This document shows, piece after piece, positions 8,481 to 16,980 of a DNA stretch of 64,000 nucleotides. Numbering within the stretch: position 1 is the stretch's first letter; every line of letters starts with the position of its first letter. Source of the stretch: Pseudomonas tritici (lineage in GTDB: Bacteria > Pseudomonadota > Gammaproteobacteria > Pseudomonadales > Pseudomonadaceae). Where the stretch lies: assembly GCF_014268275.3 (NCBI RefSeq), contig NZ_CP077084.1, positions 4,340,001-4,404,000 of the forward strand, read 5' to 3'. The notes beneath the pieces were generated by a model. The model was given only the letters and a program-made list of their open reading frames with translations. It did no database searches and was not told where the DNA came from. The position numbers and the translations under genes were made by a program.

Positions 8481-9779
8481 TCAGTAAGGCAGCTTGAAAC
8501 GCTTGGTCAGTTCGCCGATGCCTTCGCGAATCGAGCGCTCGGTGCGACTGTCGAGGGCGCCGCTGCGCACGCCGCCGAGCATGGCGAGGATCATGTCGCC
8601 GATCTCGCGAAATTCATCCACGCCCATGCCCCGCGACGTGCAGGCCGCGCTGCCGATGCGAATGCCGGAGGTGACACTGGGTTTGACCTCGTCGCCCGGC
8701 ACGATATTTTTGTTCACGGTAATCCCGATCGCTTCCAGCGCCTGTTCGGCGACATTGCCGACCAGGCCCCACGGCCGCAGGTCAATCACGCCAAGGTGAC
8801 AGTCGGTGCCGCCCGAGACCACCGACAACCCGCCTTCGGCCAAACGCCCGCACAAGGCCTGGGCGTTCGCAATCACCGCATGCGCGTAGGTGCTGAACGC
8901 CGGTTGCAAGGCTTCGCCGAGCGCCACTGCCTTGGCCGCCAGCGTGTGCATCAGCGGCGCGCCTTGCAGGCCGGGAAACACCGCCGCATTGATTTTCTGC
9001 GCAATGCCCGGCTCGTTGCACAGGATCATCCCGCCGCGCGGCCCGCGCAGTGTGGTGTGGGTGCTGATGGTGGTGACGTGGGCGAACGGCACCGGCGACG
9101 GGTACGCACCGCCCGCTACCAGTCCGGCGACGTGGGCAATGTCGGCCATCAGGAAGGCCCCGACTTCGTCGGCAATTGCGCGAAAGCGCGCGAAGTCCAG
9201 CGCCCGTGAATAGGCCGAAGCGCCGACGATGATCAATCGCGGGCGTTCCTGGCGGGCCATCTGCTCGACCTGGTCCATGTCGACCCGATGGGTCAGCGGA
9301 TGCACGCCATAACTGAGGGCCTGAAACCAGCGCCCGGACATATTGAACGCCGCACCGTGGGACAGGTGCCCGCCGGACTTGAGGTCCAGGCCGAGGATCT
9401 TGTCGCCCGGTGCCAGCAGCGCCAGAAACACCGCCTGATTGGCCTGGCTGCCCGAGTGGGGTTGCAGGTTGGCGTAGGCACAGTTGAACAACCGCCGGGC
9501 GCGCTCGTTGGCCAGCTCTTCTACCGCGTCGACGTTGCAGCAGCCGGCGTAATAACGGCGCCCCGGATACCCTTCGGCATGCTTGTTGGTGAGCACCGAG
9601 CCCTGGGCTTCAAGCACTGCACGGCTGACAAAATTCTCGGCAGCAATCAGCTCGATTGACTGCATCTGGCGCTGGCGCTCGGCGTCGATGGCACGCCACA
9701 CATCCCCGTCCGCCTGGGCCAGTGCGACGCCACTGAGCACCGGCAGCGCGTGCCCGTCTCGATAAGCGAAATGCGGCAT
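8481..9779 (-). CDS. SHMT-like protein lacking the Schiff-base lysine
   Basis: 432-residue serine hydroxymethyltransferase homologue, complete from [20 protein letters not shown] through [23 protein letters not shown] and [13 protein letters not shown]. In active SHMTs the PLP lysine lies in [11 protein letters not shown]; here codons 241-250 read [10 protein letters not shown], so residue 242 is Thr, not Lys. The DNA (ACC CAC ACC ACA on the minus strand) is unambiguous. The protein may be unable to do normal catalysis and could act as a PLP or adduct binder, or a divergent enzyme. The ATG at 9779 has AGGGAG just upstream. It is divergent from the MFS gene and ends ten bases from the regulator gene. 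Confidence 0.88.
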   Translation of the reverse strand: MPHFAYRDGHALPVLSGVALAQADGDVWRAIDAERQRQMQSIELIAAENFVSRAVLEAQGSVLTNKHAEGYPGRRYYAGCCNVDAVEELANERARRLFNCAYANLQPHSGSQANQAVFLALLAPGDKILGLDLKSGGHLSHGAAFNMSGRWFQALSYGVHPLTHRVDMDQVEQMARQERPRLIIVGASAYSRALDFARFRAIADEVGAFLMADIAHVAGLVAGGAYPSPVPFAHVTTISTHTTLRGPRGGMILCNEPGIAQKINAAVFPGLQGAPLMHTLAAKAVALGEALQPAFSTYAHAVIANAQALCGRLAEGGLSVVSGGTDCHLGVIDLRPWGLVGNVAEQALEAIGITVNKNIVPGDEVKPSVTSGIRIGSAACTSRGMGVDEFREIGDMILAMLGGVRSGALDSRTERSIREGIGELTKRFKLPY

Positions 9780-9901
9780 GGTAACTCCCTGTGAAAACGT
9801 CGATTGGCAAACGGCGTCTACCCTAGCGGCACACGGCCCGCGCCGGTATACCAGTTTGCGCCAGCGTTGCAGACCACTGCGCGGCGCGGCGCCACGGCGC
9901 G

Positions 9902-9965
9902 AGACCAGTAGCGCTGCAAAGTGGTCTGGTGAACCTTTGAACATTGGACTATCCCGCAAGACCAA
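9902..9965. promoter_or_regulatory. cluster of TGGTCT-type half-sites between SHMT-like and MFS genes
   Basis: Within 64 bp are AGACCAG (9902-9908), AAAGTGGTCTGGT (9918-9930), TTGGACT (9944-9950) and AAGACCAA (9958-9965). The 13-mer at 9918-9930 is identical, same orientation to the gene, to that before the benE-like operon. This array of direct and inverted half-sites is typical of MocR operators and probably serves both divergent genes. Confidence 0.55.
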
Positions 9966-10019
9966 CGCCCCACTAAGCTCTGCGCCGGTTTTGTCACCCC
10001 CATTTCCACAGGTTCTGCC

Positions 10020-11237
10020 ATGACGTCTTTTCGTATCGGACTGCTGCCGCAGGTCGCAGCCGCGCACTTTGTCAGTCATCTGCACATCATGGTGCTGGCG
10101 GCGTTGTTTCCCCTCCTCGCGGCTTTTTTCGACGTCGATTACGTGCAGTTGGGCCTGGCCCTGAGCCTGTTCAACATCGTCACCGCGCTGGTGCAGGCGC
10201 CGATGGGATTTGCCGTGGACCGTTTCGGCGCACGGCGCCTTCTGTTAGCCGCGCTGGCAGTGGGCAGTAGCAGTTTCCTGTTGATTGCACTCGTGCCCAA
10301 CTACCTTTGCTTGCTGATCGGCATGGCGCTGGCCGGCGTCGCCAACGCGGTTTACCACCCGGCCGACTATGCCCTGCTGTCCCGCCATATTGACCCTGCC
10401 CACATTGGCAAAGCATTCTCCGTGCACACCTTCGCCGGCTTCCTCGGCGCCGCCGTGGCCCCGGTGTTTTTGTTGAGCATCGCCGTGGCGAGCACGCCGG
10501 CCATGGCGTTTGCCGCCGCCGCAGGCGTAGGGTTTGTCGCGCTGGCGGTGTTGTCGATACCTGGCGCGGCACTGGCCCAAGTCAATTATGTGTCGCCAGC
10601 GGCCGACCCGGCGCCCCTCGACACGCGTCGGCGCTCGTTGCTGTCGCCCATGGTGCTGAGCCTGACGTTGTTATTCGTGCTGCTGAACCTGAGCACCGGC
10701 GCAATTGAAAAATTCTCGGTCGCGGCCCTTATGCAAGGCCAGGGCGTGGCCTTGACCTGGGCCAACTCGGCACTCACCGCGTTCCTGTTTGCCAGCGCCT
10801 TTGGCGTGCTGGCAGGCGGCGCACTGGCCGACCGCACCCGCCGCCATGGCGTGGTGGCCGCCAGCGCGTTTGCCCTGGCCTGCGGGTTGATACTGTTGGT
10901 CGCCACGGCGCACTTGAGCGAGCTGGCACTGCTGCTGGTACTCGGTGTAGCGGGATTCCTGACCGGGGTGATCGCGCCGTCCCGCGACATGCTGGTGCGC
11001 GCAGCGTCGCCGAAAGGCGCGGAAGGCAAGACCTTCGGCATTGTCTCCACCGGCTTCAATATCGGCGGCACCCTCGGCCCGGTCGGGTTCGCCTGGCTAC
11101 TCGACCAAGGCCACCACAACTCGATTTTCTGGGCCAGTGCTGCCTTTATGGGCCTGACGGTCGCGCTGACCCTGATGCAGGAACGGCACTTGGCCAAAGC
11201 CCGGAAAATGCCCGCATTACACCCGCAATTCAACTGA
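10020..11237 (+). CDS. MFS transporter, probable exporter
   Basis: 405-residue major facilitator protein with about twelve hydrophobic segments. The MFS loop 2-3 signature is visible as [20 protein letters not shown] near residues 61-80, and a related loop 8-9 motif as [11 protein letters not shown]. Such proteins pump small molecules across the inner membrane. It lies divergent from the SHMT-like gene, behind the putative MocR operator, and 154 bp before the N-oxygenase gene, so exporting the cluster product is a reasonable inference. The ribosome binding site (CAGGTT) is weak. It could also be an importer; the sequence does not fix direction. Confidence 0.85.
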   Translation: MTSFRIGLLPQVAAAHFVSHLHIMVLAALFPLLAAFFDVDYVQLGLALSLFNIVTALVQAPMGFAVDRFGARRLLLAALAVGSSSFLLIALVPNYLCLLIGMALAGVANAVYHPADYALLSRHIDPAHIGKAFSVHTFAGFLGAAVAPVFLLSIAVASTPAMAFAAAAGVGFVALAVLSIPGAALAQVNYVSPAADPAPLDTRRRSLLSPMVLSLTLLFVLLNLSTGAIEKFSVAALMQGQGVALTWANSALTAFLFASAFGVLAGGALADRTRRHGVVAASAFALACGLILLVATAHLSELALLLVLGVAGFLTGVIAPSRDMLVRAASPKGAEGKTFGIVSTGFNIGGTLGPVGFAWLLDQGHHNSIFWASAAFMGLTVALTLMQERHLAKARKMPALHPQFN

Positions 11238-11391
11238 CCTGGAGCAATATCCCCCGCTTTTTTTGGCGCAAACTTGAAGGGCAACGTCCCGCATTTATTA
11301 CGCGGCAACCCGCTTTTGCGGCCCCGTCATGTTTGCAAAGGACTGCACTCATAACCCAAACACCAATAGCTGTTTTCTTTGGAGTTAAAAC

Positions 11392-12354
11392 ATGGACCGT
11401 TTGAATTGTGGTACCGATGACGTGGTACAAAACATGCTCGCCAAGTTGTCCGGGCTCTGGAAAACCCGCGCTGCCGTGAACAATCCGCAACCGGATTACT
11501 GGGGCCTGGCCTTTGACCCGAAGAAGCAGGATTTCAGCCTGTCGCTGCTGCCGTTCCGTCATCACCAGGCCTGGCTCGAAGCACCGCAGGACCTGCAATC
11601 CAAGTGCCTGTCCTACGCGTGGGGCATCTACAACCTCAAGACGATCTACATCGAATGCGACGTGGTGGTGCCCGCCTGCGAGGACATCATCAAGACCCCG
11701 CCACACAGCCAGAACCGCGCCCTGCTGCAGGACGTGATGTCCCAGGCACTGCTGGACGAAGCCCTGCACACGCGCATGTCGATCATGGCCTGTAACTACA
11801 TCTACGACATGCGCAAACTGACCCCGCTGGATTTCAGCGCGTTCAACCTGGTGACCTGGCGCGAAGCCCTGCTGGCCAACTGCACGGCCGAATGGGAGCG
11901 CCGCCTGACCCGTTTTGGTGTGGCGTGCGCGAGTGAAACGCTGATCACCGATTACCTCAAGACCATGGCCGAAGACACCAGCATCCAGGCGGTGTGCCAC
12001 GAGGTCACACGCACCCACGCCATCGATGAATGGAGCCATTCCAGCGTGTTCAGTTTCGTCGCCTCCGACATCGTTCATGGCCTGAGCCGCACCGAGCGCG
12101 AGTACCTGCGCTCAATCATCCTGCGCACCGTGCAGATGTTCGCCAACAACGAAATGGGCGCATGGGCCAAGGTGTTCTCGATACTGCAGATGCCGCATGC
12201 CAGCGAGATCCTGCATGACGTGGGCGACAACAACGAAATCAGCGTATACACCGACTCGCTCCAGGCCCTGATCGACCGTATCGGCCTGACCGACAAAGGC
12301 CTGAGCAGCGCCGAACACGCCATCGAAACCTTGAGCGAGAAGGCCCGCGCATGA
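11392..12354 (+). CDS. AurF-type di-iron N-oxygenase
   Basis: 320-residue protein with the complete ligand set of the AurF family (non-heme di-iron enzymes that turn arylamines or amines into hydroxylamine, nitroso or nitro groups). Ligands by position: E88 (IYIECD), E123 and H126 (LLDEALHT), E182 (ASETLIT), H209, E213 and H216 (THAIDEWSHS). Spacings 35-3-59-27-4-3 match those I recall for AurF (E101, E136, H139, E196, H223, E227, H230) within one residue. GGAG lies before the ATG. It overlaps the reductase gene by four bases (ATGA), so oxygenase and electron donor are translationally coupled. The substrate is unknown. Confidence 0.88.
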   Translation: MDRLNCGTDDVVQNMLAKLSGLWKTRAAVNNPQPDYWGLAFDPKKQDFSLSLLPFRHHQAWLEAPQDLQSKCLSYAWGIYNLKTIYIECDVVVPACEDIIKTPPHSQNRALLQDVMSQALLDEALHTRMSIMACNYIYDMRKLTPLDFSAFNLVTWREALLANCTAEWERRLTRFGVACASETLITDYLKTMAEDTSIQAVCHEVTRTHAIDEWSHSSVFSFVASDIVHGLSRTEREYLRSIILRTVQMFANNEMGAWAKVFSILQMPHASEILHDVGDNNEISVYTDSLQALIDRIGLTDKGLSSAEHAIETLSEKARA

Positions 12355-13403
12355 ACGCCATGACCCCACTGCAGGCCCGTTGCGAACGCGTGACCATTGA
12401 AACCGCTGCGATCAACGTCTTCAGCCTGCGCGCCGTGGGCGCCCACGCCGAGTTCCTTGACCGCCTGGAACCCGGCAAGCACGTGGCGCTGCGCTTTCCG
12501 GACACTACGGGCACGCCGCAGCAACGGCTGTATTCGATCACTCGCAGGCAAGGCGCCGACGGGTTCGAGATTGCGGTCAAGCGCGAAGGCCATGGCGGGG
12601 TCTCGGACCAGTTGCACGCTACCTTGCAGGAGGGCTCGCAGGTCGCGGTGGAGTTTGTGGCCGGGGACATCAGCCTGGGGTCGATCATCGGCTGCAAGCA
12701 CGTCGGCATGCTCGCTGGCGGCATCGGCATCACCTTGCCAATCGCCTTGCTGCGCGGCCTGCTGGAACGCGCACGACGCGGCCTGGCGGTGCCCGAGGTA
12801 AGCCTGCTGTTATGTGTGCCGACGGTGGCCGACATTCCCTTCCTGCATGAGTTGCTGGACCTGGAACTGAACACCCGCTGGTTTTCGCTGCAGGTCTTCA
12901 TTACCCGCGAAGCGGTGCGCAGCAACGGCCATTTCAGGGCCGGCCGCCCCACCGCCGCCGACCTGAACCTGCTGGGTAACCCGGACACGGTGGTGATCTG
13001 CGGCAGTCATCGTTTTGCCCAAGGCTTGCGCGACCAGACGCTGGCGCTGTTTCCGGACAGCCAATTGCTGATCGAATCCTTCACCCCGCCGGTCAGGGTC
13101 GCGCAGGCGCAACCTGCGACCAGCGATGCGCTGCGCCTGCACATCAGCCACACCGACGAGTTGCTGGAACTGCCCGCCGGCAAGAGCCTGCTGGAGATGC
13201 TCGAATCCAGCGGCATTGCAGTGCGCAGCCTGTGCCGCGCCGGGATCTGCGGCCACTGTCGGATCAAATTGTCCGAGGGCGAATACACCCTCGAGCCCGA
13301 CTTTTGCCTGACCGATAAGGACAAGGGCGAAGGCTTTGCGTTGGCCTGCTGCACCTTCCCGCAATCGGGGACGATCAAGGTCGACCTCAACCCCACTGCA
13401 TAA
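12351..13403 (+). CDS. flavin reductase with C-terminal 2Fe-2S ferredoxin domain (VanB/phthalate dioxygenase reductase type)
   Basis: 350 residues in the order flavin domain, NAD(P) domain, plant-type ferredoxin. The flavin motif RLYSITRR is at residues 59-66, the nucleotide-binding stretch GMLAGGIGIT near 120, and the cluster cysteines at C295, C300, C303 (CRAGICGHC) and C333 or C334. This layout matches vanillate demethylase and phthalate dioxygenase reductases, which pass NAD(P)H electrons to an oxygenase. No Rieske oxygenase is nearby; the overlapping AurF-type gene is the obvious partner. The start codon overlaps the oxygenase stop. Confidence 0.9.
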   Translation: MNAMTPLQARCERVTIETAAINVFSLRAVGAHAEFLDRLEPGKHVALRFPDTTGTPQQRLYSITRRQGADGFEIAVKREGHGGVSDQLHATLQEGSQVAVEFVAGDISLGSIIGCKHVGMLAGGIGITLPIALLRGLLERARRGLAVPEVSLLLCVPTVADIPFLHELLDLELNTRWFSLQVFITREAVRSNGHFRAGRPTAADLNLLGNPDTVVICGSHRFAQGLRDQTLALFPDSQLLIESFTPPVRVAQAQPATSDALRLHISHTDELLELPAGKSLLEMLESSGIAVRSLCRAGICGHCRIKLSEGEYTLEPDFCLTDKDKGEGFALACCTFPQSGTIKVDLNPTA

Positions 13404-13439
13404 ACCGTCAGGCCCTTATTTCAACCGCTGAGTGTTTCC

Positions 13440-14141
13440 ATGAAAACTGCTATTGCACTGCGCCACATTCATTTTGAAGACGTGGGCACCCTGGATGTGG
13501 TGCTGGCCGATGAAGGCTACACCCTGATTTACCTCGACCCCACTGTGGACACCATCTACAGGGAGCAGGTGCTGCAGGCCGACTTGCTGATTGTGCTCGG
13601 CGGCCCGATTGGCGCGTATGACGAGGACCTGTACCCGTTTCTGCACGACGAACTGGAGCTGGTGCGCCAGCGCGTGGCGTCCGGCAAACCGTTGTTGGGC
13701 ATCTGCCTGGGCGCACAGCTGATCGCCCGCGCCATGCATGCCAAGGTCTACCCGATGGGCGTCAAGGAGATCGGTTTTTCCGCGTTGACCTTGACTCCGG
13801 CCGGCCAGGACTCACCGCTCGCCGCGCTGATGGACACGCCCGTGTTGCACTGGCACGGCGACCAGTTCGATGTGCCCGACGGTGCCGTATTGCTGGCCAG
13901 CACACCAGTGGGCGCCCACCAGGCGTTTGCCGTGGGCCGCACGATTCTGGGCCTGCAGTTTCATCTCGAAGCCAACACCCCCCACATCGAACAGTGGCTG
14001 GTTGGCCACGCCAGCGAACTCGCCCACGCCGGCATCGACGTCGTCGCACTGCGCGCCACGGCCGCTGGCCTGGGCGATCGCCTGACCCGCGCCGCTGGCA
14101 ACGTGATGCGCGCCTGGCTGAACAACCTGGGCCCCCGTTAA
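13440..14141 (+). CDS. class-I glutamine amidotransferase-like protein
   Basis: 233-residue GATase1 domain protein of the stand-alone GMP-synthase-like type. The triad is present: nucleophile C89 in LLGICLGAQLIARA, and H175 with E177 in LGLQFHLEANT; the oxyanion strand is VLGGPIGAYD. Such domains release ammonia from glutamine for a partner, or act as hydrolases on gamma-glutamyl or related amides. It starts 36 bp after the reductase gene in the same operon. It may supply nitrogen to the amine that the N-oxygenase later oxidises, or remove a gamma-glutamyl protecting group; both are inference. Confidence 0.85.
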   Translation: MKTAIALRHIHFEDVGTLDVVLADEGYTLIYLDPTVDTIYREQVLQADLLIVLGGPIGAYDEDLYPFLHDELELVRQRVASGKPLLGICLGAQLIARAMHAKVYPMGVKEIGFSALTLTPAGQDSPLAALMDTPVLHWHGDQFDVPDGAVLLASTPVGAHQAFAVGRTILGLQFHLEANTPHIEQWLVGHASELAHAGIDVVALRATAAGLGDRLTRAAGNVMRAWLNNLGPR

Positions 14142-14147
14142 CCCACT

Positions 14148-14167
14148 GGCGGCGGGCAACCGCCGCC
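14148..14167 (+). terminator. GC-rich hairpin between amidotransferase and ABM genes
   Basis: GGCGGCGG-GCAA-CCGCCGCC followed by GTTTAAG forms a stable stem of eight G-C pairs with a tetraloop. It may attenuate transcription into, or set the mRNA stability of, the ABM gene. Confidence 0.5.
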
Positions 14168-14212
14168 GTTTAAGACCACCTGAAAAAAACCGTCAAGGAT
14201 GAGGAGTCAAAC

Positions 14213-14569
14213 ATGATCGTCGTGTTATTCGAATTGCAGGCACTGCCCGGTCAGGGCGAGACCTATGTGGACCTGGTCAATAAGCTGACCCCGTTGCTGG
14301 AACCCATGGACGGGTTTATCTCCGTCGAGTGTTTTCAGAGTACGCTGAACCCCAAGAAGGTGATGTCGGTGACCACCTGGCGCGATGAGGAAGCCGTGGT
14401 GCAGTGGCGCAACGTCACCGCGCACCTGTCTGCACAACGCGCCGGGCGCGACAAGATCTTCGACGATTACCGCGTTCGCGTGACTTCGGTCATTCGTGAC
14501 TACGGCCTGCGGGATCGTGAGCAAGCGCCGTATAACGTCGTTGTGGATGGAGCACACGCCACGGCGTAA
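14213..14569 (+). CDS. antibiotic biosynthesis monooxygenase (ABM) domain protein
   Basis: 118-residue single-domain dimeric alpha-beta barrel protein. The start MIVVLFELQALPGQGETYV and the later MSVTTWRDEEAVVQWRN and HLSAQRAGRDKIF stretches fit the ABM family, which includes quinone-forming cofactor-free monooxygenases and many proteins of unknown role. It has a GAGGAG-like ribosome binding site eight to nine bases before ATG and is the last gene before a strong palindrome. Its position suggests a tailoring step or a role in detoxifying an intermediate of the N-oxygenase pathway, but the family is too varied to be specific. Confidence 0.8.
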   Translation: MIVVLFELQALPGQGETYVDLVNKLTPLLEPMDGFISVECFQSTLNPKKVMSVTTWRDEEAVVQWRNVTAHLSAQRAGRDKIFDDYRVRVTSVIRDYGLRDREQAPYNVVVDGAHATA

Positions 14570-14577
14570 CGCCATGC

Positions 14578-14610
14578 TGATCGTTCCCACGCGGTGCTTG
14601 GGAACGATCA
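14578..14610. terminator. 12-bp-arm palindrome closing the cluster
   Basis: TGATCGTTCCCA and TGGGAACGATCA flank a 9-base loop, starting 8 bp after the ABM stop codon. This is a repeat type common between Pseudomonas genes and could end transcription of the N-oxygenase operon. Confidence 0.6.
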
Positions 14611-14735
14611 TGTGTTGGGCGCTGGAGGGCTGTCGCAGAGAGAGCGCTGCCGTAAGCATCACAACAAATGTTTGCGCCGCTGCTTCCTGTATGACAGGCA
14701 TTGGAGCACTAAACCGCGGAGAACCCCTGCCACCT

Positions 14736-14978
14736 TCAACCCATCTGTTCGAACCGCCGCCGCTTTAGGAACAACCCCACCCCCAGTGCAACGGCAAAGA
14801 TCGACAGCAACCCCAGGTCAAATCCAAGCAAGCGGATGTGGCTCGCCGCAACGCAGCCGACCGCCCCCATCGCCACCAGCAGTACCCCTAACCACTTGCG
14901 AAGCGGGTACGACTTAAGAAACCGATCTAGCAGAAAGAACAGCACCAGAGCAGCGACCAGTTGGGTAATGTCAGACAT
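14736..14978 (-). CDS. small inner-membrane protein, unknown
   Basis: 80 residues, mostly hydrophobic. Likely membrane segments are at about 6-20, 28-45 and 50-68, ending with a basic tail FLKRRRFEQM that should face the cytoplasm. GGAG lies upstream of the ATG at 14978 (GGGAGAAACCC). It follows the 162-residue protein gene by 12 bp on the same strand, so the two are probably an operon. I do not recognise a family. Confidence 0.6.
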   Translation of the reverse strand: MSDITQLVAALVLFFLLDRFLKSYPLRKWLGVLLVAMGAVGCVAASHIRLLGFDLGLLSIFAVALGVGLFLKRRRFEQMG

Positions 14979-14990
14979 GGGTTTCTCCCG

Positions 14991-15479
14991 TCAGGTCTTG
15001 ATGATCAGTGTCGAGGCGGTACGTTGCGGGCCGATACCGCCGTTCACCTGCGCCTCGATGCTCACCAGTATGTCGCCTGCATGATAGGTGGGCAGGGTTT
15101 CATTCACGTACATGCGCACACCGGCGCCGACGGGGGCCCCCACGTAGGGGGAGGCAACGTAAGAGGTGGCGCCCGCGAACGCCGAGGCCGCCAGGTTGGC
15201 GATTCTGGTGCGCTGGGCGTTGAGCACATCGCCCTGCTGCCGGGTCAGCGGCTTGGAGATGCCGATCATCATCAGGCACGGCAGGTTCTTGGCCAGCATC
15301 TTGTCGTACACCTCGACGACCTTGCGGTTGACCTCGTAGTGCGCGCTCTTCGCCTCACCAAAATGCAGCTCGCGCAGCCGCCCGCGTTCGCTGTCAGTGA
15401 GGGTGATCTGCGAGACGTTGAACACGATCCCGTGATTGCCCATGTATTGGAAAGTCCCTTCGAACTTCATCGCACGCAT
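14991..15479 (-). CDS. hypothetical cytosolic protein
   Basis: 162 residues with no signal peptide. It contains a polar N-terminal half (FEGTFQYMGNHGIVFNVSQI, LRELHFGEAKSAHYEVNRKV) and a small-residue-rich middle (SAFAGATSYVASPYVGAPVG) that could be a short membrane-inserting or glycine-zipper-like segment. It starts the two-gene minus-strand unit with the small membrane protein. No family is recognised. Intact length and codon use suggest a real gene. Confidence 0.6.
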   Translation of the reverse strand: MRAMKFEGTFQYMGNHGIVFNVSQITLTDSERGRLRELHFGEAKSAHYEVNRKVVEVYDKMLAKNLPCLMMIGISKPLTRQQGDVLNAQRTRIANLAASAFAGATSYVASPYVGAPVGAGVRMYVNETLPTYHAGDILVSIEAQVNGGIGPQRTASTLIIKT

Positions 15480-15530
15480 CCTTTCGAGCCAAAGGCGGGG
15501 ATTGTCTAGAAGGCGGGCGCTGGATTCAAA

Positions 15531-15752
15531 TCATTTCACCTGGCTGGCAAGGTGCACAGCGCGGCGTAAGGTGCTGACGGTCGTCGAATTTACTGCTTTC
15601 GACGAACACGAAGCCATGGCGGATGTAAAACGGTTCGAGGCACTTTCTTTGAGGGCACCTACTGTGATCGGCAGTGCAGCTGCATCCGCTGCTTCGAAAA
15701 TCTGTGCGAGTACAACCGAGCCGATCCCAGAACCCTGCGCGCTCGGCCTCAC
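15531..15752 (-). pseudogene. GNAT acetyltransferase remnant with frameshifts
   Basis: The frame reads MRPSAQGSGIGSVVLAQIFE, a clear GNAT acetyl-CoA loop (Q-G-x-G-I-G), then ALKESASNRF. After NRF the homologous FYIRHGFVFVESSKFDDR is in the next frame, and the tail RRAVHLASQVK returns to the first. The first shift looks like the loss of one T from a run of T. The N-terminal half of the domain is absent upstream. It is a dead C-terminal fragment. Confidence 0.65.
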
Positions 15753-15865
15753 GTATAGGTGCTAGCCCCTAGCAGCGCATTAATTTTCGTATGAGCTATC
15801 CCGCTTTTCATCGCGAAATTTACCCTGCTTAGCGCTTATTTAAGGAACGTCGACTGGCGGCTCTT

Positions 15866-15903
15866 GGCCGATAGCTGCCCGTCACGAGCGGCAGTAATCG
15901 GCC
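15866..15903. repeat. 38-bp palindromic repeat, copy 1
   Basis: The repeat begins GGCCGATAGCTGCCCG and ends GCAGTAATCGGCC, itself an imperfect palindrome. Its reverse complement recurs almost exactly at 18522-18559, so the two face each other around 2.6 kb holding the AraC, VOC and GNAT genes. Degraded copies are near 19795 and 20882. The stretch 15480-16068 otherwise holds only the GNAT remnant, and I see nothing else in 15904-16068. Confidence 0.75.
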
Positions 15904-16068
15904 AGAAGCGGACGTTTAGAACAGAGAAATAAATCTGTTCTCTTTTCCCAATGGACATCATTGCGGCGTACGCAAGGCTATCGCGTGGTGCGCGCAGCGC
16001 TCTCTACAAAAGCACCTTAGCACTTGGCGCCGCACAATTAGGCGAAGCATGGACTTCGCGTACACCCA

Positions 16069-16848
16069 TCAACTTGATCTAGAAATTGCCTCTTTGCTAA
16101 TCAGTGTCTGCGCTCGCACATATTGTCCTGGCGTAACACCCATTATCCGACGGAACATGGCAATGAAAGCACTAATATTTTCGTAGCCAAGCTCAATCGC
16201 CGTTGTCGTCACTGACATCCCCTCGACCAATAGTTGAATAGCGCGCAACGTGCGTGCACGTTGTCGCCATTCAGAAAAACTAAAACCGGTTTCAGCGACC
16301 AGACGCCGGGCAAGTGTTCTAGGTGCCATACCTGACCAAGCAGCCCAATCCTCAAGTGATCTATTGTCATCAAGCTGAGCAAGTATCGCATCGGTGATAC
16401 GCCTCAAGCGCGGGTCATTGGGGTGCGTCAGACCGATGGGTTCAGCGGGTGAGGTAGCAATTTCATCCAAGATGACTGCTGCAACCCGCGACTCCATTTC
16501 GTTGCGGGGGGGTTGTCCCCACGACGCAGCGCGGCTTACCGCTTCGCGCAGCAAACTGCTGACCCTAAATGTGCATGGCATTTGATGCAGGATCCCGCAC
16601 TCTTGCTCCGCGATATAGACCATCGCTCCTGCAAAAGCGCCATGTGACATCATCGCGTGTGCGACACGGGGAGGTATCCAAATGGCATGGGTAGCCGGCA
16701 CTACCCATGAGCCGCCGTCAGTGCTGACGGAAAGCAGGCCGGCAAGGCTTGCGATTAGTTGGCCTGTCGTATGAGTGTGAGGCGCCGTTTCGCGGATCGC
16801 CCGGTCGCGTTGCTCTATCGCCAACAGTGGCATAAGCGCGCGGTTCAT
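16069..16848 (-). CDS. AraC-family transcriptional regulator
   Basis: 259 residues: an N-terminal cupin-like sensing part (HTTGQLIASLAGLLSVSTDG, then VVPATHAIWIPPRVAHAM) and two C-terminal helix-turn-helix motifs from about residue 160 (SLEDWAAWSGMAPRTLARRL and MSVTTTAIELGYENISAFIAMFRRIMG). This is the layout of AraC repressors or activators of efflux and small-molecule genes. It is divergent from the VOC-family gene at 16981, its likely target. Codon use is less GC-biased than in flanking core genes, consistent with an accessory origin. Confidence 0.88.
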   Translation of the reverse strand: MNRALMPLLAIEQRDRAIRETAPHTHTTGQLIASLAGLLSVSTDGGSWVVPATHAIWIPPRVAHAMMSHGAFAGAMVYIAEQECGILHQMPCTFRVSSLLREAVSRAASWGQPPRNEMESRVAAVILDEIATSPAEPIGLTHPNDPRLRRITDAILAQLDDNRSLEDWAAWSGMAPRTLARRLVAETGFSFSEWRQRARTLRAIQLLVEGMSVTTTAIELGYENISAFIAMFRRIMGVTPGQYVRAQTLISKEAISRSS

Positions 16849-16980
16849 GGCTGGTTTACGTTATCCAATGTCATATCCGAGGTAGCCATATCCTGAATGC
16901 CTAATGGAGAATAAGACCGGTCAGAGGAATACTCAATGTCTAAAAATCGCAAATGTTGCTTCTCTTGGATTGGCCTGATT

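Noticed and set aside
10180..11308. Long minus-strand frames opposite the MFS gene
   Set aside because: They mirror the codon periodicity of the MFS gene, have no ribosome sites and show no domain motifs.
11392..14569. Assignment to the azomycin, obafluorin or aurachin-like nitro pathways
   Set aside because: The partner genes expected for those pathways are not present, so naming a known product would be unsupported.
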